Source: Ectopseudomonas oleovorans
Lineage (GTDB): Bacteria; Pseudomonadota; Gammaproteobacteria; Pseudomonadales; Pseudomonadaceae
Direction: 5' to 3'
NCBI RefSeq assembly: GCF_003052605.1
Contig: NZ_QASO01000078.1
Span: 1 to 64,000, forward strand
DNA: 64,000 bases
Both the position numbers and the translations under genes were made by a program. The notes under the pieces are model-generated. The model worked only from the letters and a program-made list of their open reading frames with translations. It ran no database searches and was not told the DNA's origin. Positions 60,224 to 64,000 of this stretch are shown in pieces (position 1 is the first letter of the stretch; every line of letters begins with the position of its first letter).

Positions 60224-61135
60224 ATGAACAAGCCTTTCATTTCGCTGTGCCCTGAAATTACTCGGGCACATGCGCTGACGCTGATGGAGTGGTTGCAGGA
60301 TGAGCGCGTCACCTGCTATCTGAGCGACTCGCGTCATGTTTCCCGTTCCATCGCGGAAGTCATCGATCGGACGCAGTTGCCGATCCTGACCCATCTGTTC
60401 AACCGGGGCGGTCGTTTCTTCATGGCCTATGACCGGCATGACGAGCCGGTGGGCTTTGTCCGTCTGATCAAGACCGGCCTGGAGTGCGAGATCGTCCTGG
60501 CCATCGGAGACAGCGACAAATGGGGCCGAAATCTCGGCGCCCGCACGATCCGCGAAGGCATGAAACTGGCCTTTCTCGACATGCGCGCCGAGAAGCTTAT
60601 CGCCAAGATCCACCCGGACAACGTGCGCTCGCTGAAAGCTTTTGTGCGCAGCGGCTTTATGCTCGAGAACGAAACGCCAACATTGAAATCGTTTTCCATG
60701 ACGGCGGGGAGTTATCGCCAGCTCCTGCGCGAAAGTGCCGGTACCGACGTTACAGGAATCCAAATCACTGAAATCGACAAGGCCAGGCTCGAGAACCTAA
60801 TCGCACTCGAGGAGGGGCCGGCCATTGTCGAGCTCGAACATGAGCTCGAGCGTGCCGTTGTCGTCAAGCCAGAGGAAGTGGCACGCAATGTCGTCACGAT
60901 GAACTCCAAGGCCTTGCTGCAACTGGACGACGAAGAGATCGAAGTGGCCTTGGTCTATCCCGAAGACGCCGACAGCTGCGCCGGCAAATATTCGGTGTGT
61001 TCCGATATCGGCGCGGCCATTCTCGGCTACCAGGAGGGAGACGCCATCGACTGGCGGATTTCCGATCGGACTCTCCGGATCGAGATCAGTAAAGTGCTTT
61101 ATCAACCGGAAGCTGCGGGCGATTACCACCTGTAA
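60224..61135 (+). CDS. GNAT acetyltransferase fused to Rnk-type nucleoside diphosphate kinase regulator
   Basis: A 303-residue fusion. Residues 1-165 form a GNAT domain (FISLCPEITRAHALTLMEWL, GFVRLIKTGLECEIVLAIGD, then the acetyl-CoA loop KWGRNLGARTIREGMKLAFL). Residues 175-303 form a GreA/Rnk-like domain: ITEIDKARLENLIALEEGPA, VVKPEEVARNVVTMNSKALL and DIGAAILGYQEGDAIDWRIS. Rnk binds RNA polymerase and affects nucleoside diphosphate kinase levels. The partner domain's substrate is unknown. I chose the ATG at 60224; GTG codons at 60215 and 60218 are alternatives. Confidence 0.85.
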   Translation: MNKPFISLCPEITRAHALTLMEWLQDERVTCYLSDSRHVSRSIAEVIDRTQLPILTHLFNRGGRFFMAYDRHDEPVGFVRLIKTGLECEIVLAIGDSDKWGRNLGARTIREGMKLAFLDMRAEKLIAKIHPDNVRSLKAFVRSGFMLENETPTLKSFSMTAGSYRQLLRESAGTDVTGIQITEIDKARLENLIALEEGPAIVELEHELERAVVVKPEEVARNVVTMNSKALLQLDDEEIEVALVYPEDADSCAGKYSVCSDIGAAILGYQEGDAIDWRISDRTLRIEISKVLYQPEAAGDYHL

Positions 61136-61160
61136 TCGCTCCTTTGGCTCATCGTTACTT

Positions 61161-61190
61161 CATCAGGCATACATTTTTTGATGCCTGATG
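61161..61190 (+). terminator. Inverted repeat after the GNAT-Rnk gene
   Basis: A perfect 10-bp stem CATCAGGCAT/ATGCCTGATG with a T-rich 10-base loop, 25 bp after the stop codon. There is no T run after the stem, so its role as a terminator is uncertain. Confidence 0.45.
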
Positions 61191-61317
61191 AGGGCGGGCC
61201 ATCTGTTCTGAAGGCCTTAGGGAATTAGACCTGAGAAGCGATTGACCTGGGATCGTTGAAAGCGGATCTCCAGGTGAGAGGTCCATCTCACCTATATGTA
61301 ATTTAACATAATATATA

Positions 61318-61434
61318 TTATGCGAAGCCCAGGATGAAAAAGCCTAGGGCAATGGCCGCGAGAATCGCTGTGGGTGACTTTGAAAGACTGGAAATCTGTC
61401 TTTTAAAGTGGAGACTCTTGAAAATCAAGGCCAT
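61318..61434 (-). CDS. Possible small membrane peptide
   Basis: A 38-residue frame: a basic N-terminal half (MALIFKSLHFKRQISSL) followed by one membrane helix (PTAILAAIALGFFILGF) and TAA. The hydrophobic pattern looks natural, but no clear ribosome binding site precedes the ATG at 61434, so this is tentative. Confidence 0.3.
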   Translation of the reverse strand: MALIFKSLHFKRQISSLSKSPTAILAAIALGFFILGFA

Positions 61435-62152
61435 AAGGATCAGGTAGCCCGCCGCTCGCGCTGAGGTGACGCAGATTGCTTTTCAATATTTGGAACTGGC
61501 TGATGCCTCTTTCCGAGGTCCAAGGTTCCTCACCATGTCTGTAAAGCATCCACGCTCTGGAGCTACGGCGCGACGTATATGGCTGCTGCGCCACCCGCAG
61601 CATACCGATAGAAGCGATAGCTGATTCCGGTTGCTTATGGATGAGGTGCGCCAGCCCCTGGCCGAAAAGCTGCGGGCCACCGGCGGCCTGCCCTGGTGGA
61701 AATCGCCTCACGTCTGGGTAATGGCGAAGTCTCCAACGTCATGCACTCTTTCAAACGCTGGAATTGGGGCACGGCCTTAACCTAGTCGACGCGAGCCTGC
61801 TGTGCGGTTCGTCCAGGCGCCACAGCCGCGACTGCACCCCATGCCATTTCCATTCTCAGAGCTCTGCGGGCTAGCCCAACGAGTACATCTCTACGCTCAG
61901 TCAGCCCAAGGCCGGCCAAGAGGAACGGCGGACGCTCCCGGTATTAACCCAGGCACGTTTCATTTCTCCGCTTTTAAAGATCGGATCAAAATCCTAACCG
62001 CTTGTTTTTGCATATGTTTTCAGTAAGCATCATGAGGTTTACAGATTTTAAGAGACTCAACTCGATTGACCAGGCTGGGCGTTGCAATATCCGATAATCA
62101 CCAGACCCGGATATTGCTCTATACTACCGCTAAAGCACCGATCTAGCCCAGG

Positions 62153-63457
62153 TTGAGCCACTTCATGTCGCCGCATCCCCAGCCGCTTTTCGAGACCTTT
62201 GATCGCTTCCACGAACTTAACTTTTTTCACCTCAATGGCGAGCTTCCAGCGGTTCGGAACTTCCTCCAAGGTTGTACCGATGAGCTCCAAGCCGTCGAAG
62301 GCTATCGCGCCGTTCGGGGGTTTCTGAAGTCCTACGCCGGCAACGAAGCCACGTTCAACTCCTATCGAACCCACATCGAGCGGCTGCTGCTCTGGTCCCT
62401 GCTGGTGGCTGGCAAGCCCCTTGTCGAACTGCGTCGCCGGGACGCCGAGGCCTTCATGGAGTTCTGCCTCAACCCTCCCGCCGACTGGATAGGTCCGGTC
62501 GTAAAGTCCCGCTTCCTGCGTGTGGGCGGTCGTAAGAAGCTCGACACGGACACCTACACCGTCAATTTGCAATGGCGACCTTTCAGTCACACCGTGGCCA
62601 AGCGCGAACGCAAGATTGCCGAAGAGGCCGTTGCCGCCCTTCCCTCCCGTCCCTACCGCATGTCCCAAGGCTCGGTGGCTCAGGTATTCGCAGTCTGCGG
62701 CAGCTTCTTCCAGTACGCCATTGATGAGGGTCTCACCGAGGTGAACCCCTTCCGAGCGGTAAAACAGAAATCCATCTACAAACAACGCAATACCTTGGAT
62801 GTGGCGTCCCGTTCCCTGACACCGTTGCAGTGGAGCTACGTGATTGAGACTGCCGAGCAAATGGCCGTGGCCGACCCGACATACGAACGCACGCTGTTCA
62901 TCGTTGCGACCCTGTTCTCTATGTACTTACGCGTCTCCGATTTGGTCGGGCGTGACAACTGGACGCCCACTATGGGCGACATCCGCCGCGATAGCATGGG
63001 CAACTGGTGGTTTCATGTGGTGGGCAAAGGCAACAAGGCCGCCAAGATCAGCATCCGCGATGACTATATCCAGAACTACCTCGTACGCTATCGCCAGCAT
63101 CTGCAGCTCTCTCCCCTCCCTTCCGCCCACGAGAAAACACCGCTGATCAGCACCCTAAAGGGACGCGGCGGGCTTTCTGATCGCCATATCCGCCTGATGC
63201 TGCAAGAGCTATTTGACCGCGCGATGGTGCGTATGGCCGAGGAAGGCTGGAGCAACGACGAAATAGACCAACTGCGCTCGGCCTCACTACACTGGTTACG
63301 TCACACCTCCGCAACCTTTGATGCACCGTATCGTGACATGAAGGACCTCCAGGCTGACCTTCGTCACAATAGTCTCAGCACCACCCAAAATACGTACTAC
63401 AACACTCTGGACGAACAGCGGGCACATTCGGTGAAAAGCCTTCCGGTAAGCCGTTAG
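62153..63457 (+). CDS. Tyrosine recombinase / site-specific integrase
   Basis: A 434-residue phage-type integrase. The N-terminal core-binding region spans about 50-200. The catalytic domain has the first Arg in LFSMYLRVSDLVGR (about residue 263), Lys in VVGKGNKAAKI, the His-x2-Arg pair in SLHWLRHTSATF, and the Tyr nucleophile in TTQNTYYNTLDEQRA near the C-terminus. All five catalytic positions seem present. Length and the long N-terminal segment (PQPLFETFDRFHELNFFHLN) point to the integrases of genomic islands. Base composition is lower in GC than the core genes. Either ATG at 62153 or 62165 may be used. A KAP-type NTPase gene follows. Confidence 0.9.
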   Translation: MSHFMSPHPQPLFETFDRFHELNFFHLNGELPAVRNFLQGCTDELQAVEGYRAVRGFLKSYAGNEATFNSYRTHIERLLLWSLLVAGKPLVELRRRDAEAFMEFCLNPPADWIGPVVKSRFLRVGGRKKLDTDTYTVNLQWRPFSHTVAKRERKIAEEAVAALPSRPYRMSQGSVAQVFAVCGSFFQYAIDEGLTEVNPFRAVKQKSIYKQRNTLDVASRSLTPLQWSYVIETAEQMAVADPTYERTLFIVATLFSMYLRVSDLVGRDNWTPTMGDIRRDSMGNWWFHVVGKGNKAAKISIRDDYIQNYLVRYRQHLQLSPLPSAHEKTPLISTLKGRGGLSDRHIRLMLQELFDRAMVRMAEEGWSNDEIDQLRSASLHWLRHTSATFDAPYRDMKDLQADLRHNSLSTTQNTYYNTLDEQRAHSVKSLPVSR

Positions 63458-63635
63458 TGACAGTAGCTCTTAACTACCTGTCCACCAGTTCCGGGGCAGA
63501 CCAAAGAACCTAACGCCACACTGTGAAGTGTTCAAAGTGGGGTTTTGGACTGCCTAGAAATCGAATCCTTCATCCAGTAGGCTCGCAGCAATGCTGGCCT
63601 AAGGCCGGCCACCCATAAATTAGGGAGCTTTACAT

Positions 63636-64000
63636 ATGCATGAAGCACGTGGGTCGATGCCGGCGGTACTTGATCGGCAAATTGCCAGCGAAAAGCAGGA
63701 TGCATTTGGCCACCGGCATTTTTCTCAAGCCTTGCGAAGCCTCATCGAGTCTGGCCGCCATGCCCCTCCATTCAGCATCGGTTTGTTAGGCGGATGGGGT
63801 ACCGGTAAAAGCTCAATCAAGGAGCTGTACACCCGAGGTTTGGAAGACGATGCGTCAGCCTCATCAAGTGGCGTGCCTAGAAAGGATCGATTCAAGAGCA
63901 TCACATTTAACGCTTGGCGCTTCGGGGGCAAAGACCAGGACATCAAGCGTGCTCTTCTTCGGCACGTATTCCTCGAGTTAGGGGGAGATGAACAGGCACT
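63636..64000 (+). CDS. KAP-family P-loop NTPase, 5' part
   Basis: An open frame from ATG 63636 to the window end (121 codons, no stop). The Walker A motif is in SIGLLGGWGTGKSSIKELY near residue 55, and the next conserved strand FKSITFNAWRFGGKDQDIKR near 95 is the FNAW(R/K)F signature of KAP NTPases. KAP proteins often carry membrane helices inside the ATPase domain and are common in phage-defence loci (PifA-like, and the ATPase QatA of the Qat system). The start follows GGAGCTTTACAT. The rest of the gene and its partners are outside the window, so no system can be named. Confidence 0.8.
   Translation, partial: MHEARGSMPAVLDRQIASEKQDAFGHRHFSQALRSLIESGRHAPPFSIGLLGGWGTGKSSIKELYTRGLEDDASASSSGVPRKDRFKSITFNAWRFGGKDQDIKRALLRHVFLELGGDEQA

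Larger units (their letters stand above)
61136..62152. other. Sparse AT-richer region ahead of the integrase
   Basis: About 1 kb with little coding content. It holds an inverted repeat at 61161-61190, a hairpin AGGTGAGA/TCTCACCT at 61272-61293, a very AT-rich block at 61293-61320, a possible 38-codon membrane peptide (61318-61434, minus), and a possible small remnant from 61637 (MDEVRQPLAEKLRATGG, continuing after a one-base gap as VEIASRLGNGEVSNVMHSFK to about 61783). No tRNA gene or long direct repeat was found by eye. Confidence 0.45.

Noticed and set aside
61403..61711. 102-codon minus-strand frame ahead of the integrase
   Set aside because: No ribosome binding site and unnatural composition; a better but still weak candidate exists on the plus strand from 61637.
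63458..63635. Possible attachment site or tRNA T-arm (ATCGAATCC) between integrase and KAP gene
   Set aside because: Only nine bases resemble a T-arm; no cloverleaf and no second copy was found.

Overview
The window is from a Pseudomonas-type gammaproteobacterium. It is GC-rich and carries earP next to an efp whose residue 32 is Arg, metH-cti-nfuA in the order known from Pseudomonas, cysI followed by a DUF934 gene, ugd-galU, gor, and a complete mexS/mexT/mexEF-oprN locus. The P. mendocina/P. pseudoalcaligenes side of the genus fits best, but the species cannot be fixed from sequence reading alone.

Layout. 1-222 is the 3' end of a group II intron (end of the maturase gene, domain V, domain VI). 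0.4-6.5 kb holds earP-efp, two LysR regulators around a TauE-type permease, a DUF1127 protein and an EamA exporter. 6.5-8.5 kb is a DUF3291 gene split by an IS1182-like element. 8.5-14.2 kb is a decayed block: frameshifted ycaQ, a protease remnant fused to a DUF1311 tail, an intact class II DAHP synthase, an unrecognised broken gene, and a flavin monooxygenase fused by deletion to a bile-acid-symporter-type gene. 14.4-33.4 kb is mostly core: a spermidine-synthase-like gene, a DEAD-box helicase, sulfite reductase, a broken chemoreceptor, an RlmN-like radical SAM enzyme, osmE, metH, cti and nfuA. 33.8-43.1 kb holds a degenerate NtrC-type regulator, pnuC with a NadR-like kinase, a chemoreceptor, uppP, a cold-shock/DUF1294 fusion and a membrane diguanylate cyclase. 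43.2-50.7 kb is the mexEF-oprN efflux locus with its regulators; oprN lacks its central half. 50.9-61.1 kb holds cheV, ugd-galU, gor, a TRIC channel, a second, truncated galU, an SDR and a GNAT-Rnk fusion. 61.1-64 kb looks like the edge of a genomic island: about 1 kb of sparse AT-richer DNA, a tyrosine recombinase and the start of a KAP-type P-loop NTPase that runs off the window.

Two cross-cutting patterns stand out. About eleven single-base indels break reading frames, most of them explainable as a change of one base in a short G or C run; this suggests either sequencing error or ongoing decay. Separately, several genes have lost central segments by deletion (oprN, a chemoreceptor, the protease-DUF1311 and monooxygenase-symporter fusions), and two to three show an amber codon where Gln is expected.

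Genes that work together: EarP modifies EF-P; CysI and the DUF934 protein act in sulfite reduction; MexT (LysR), MexS and MexEF-OprN form one regulated efflux module; Ugd and GalU make UDP-sugars; PnuC and the NadR-like kinase take up and phosphorylate nicotinamide riboside.
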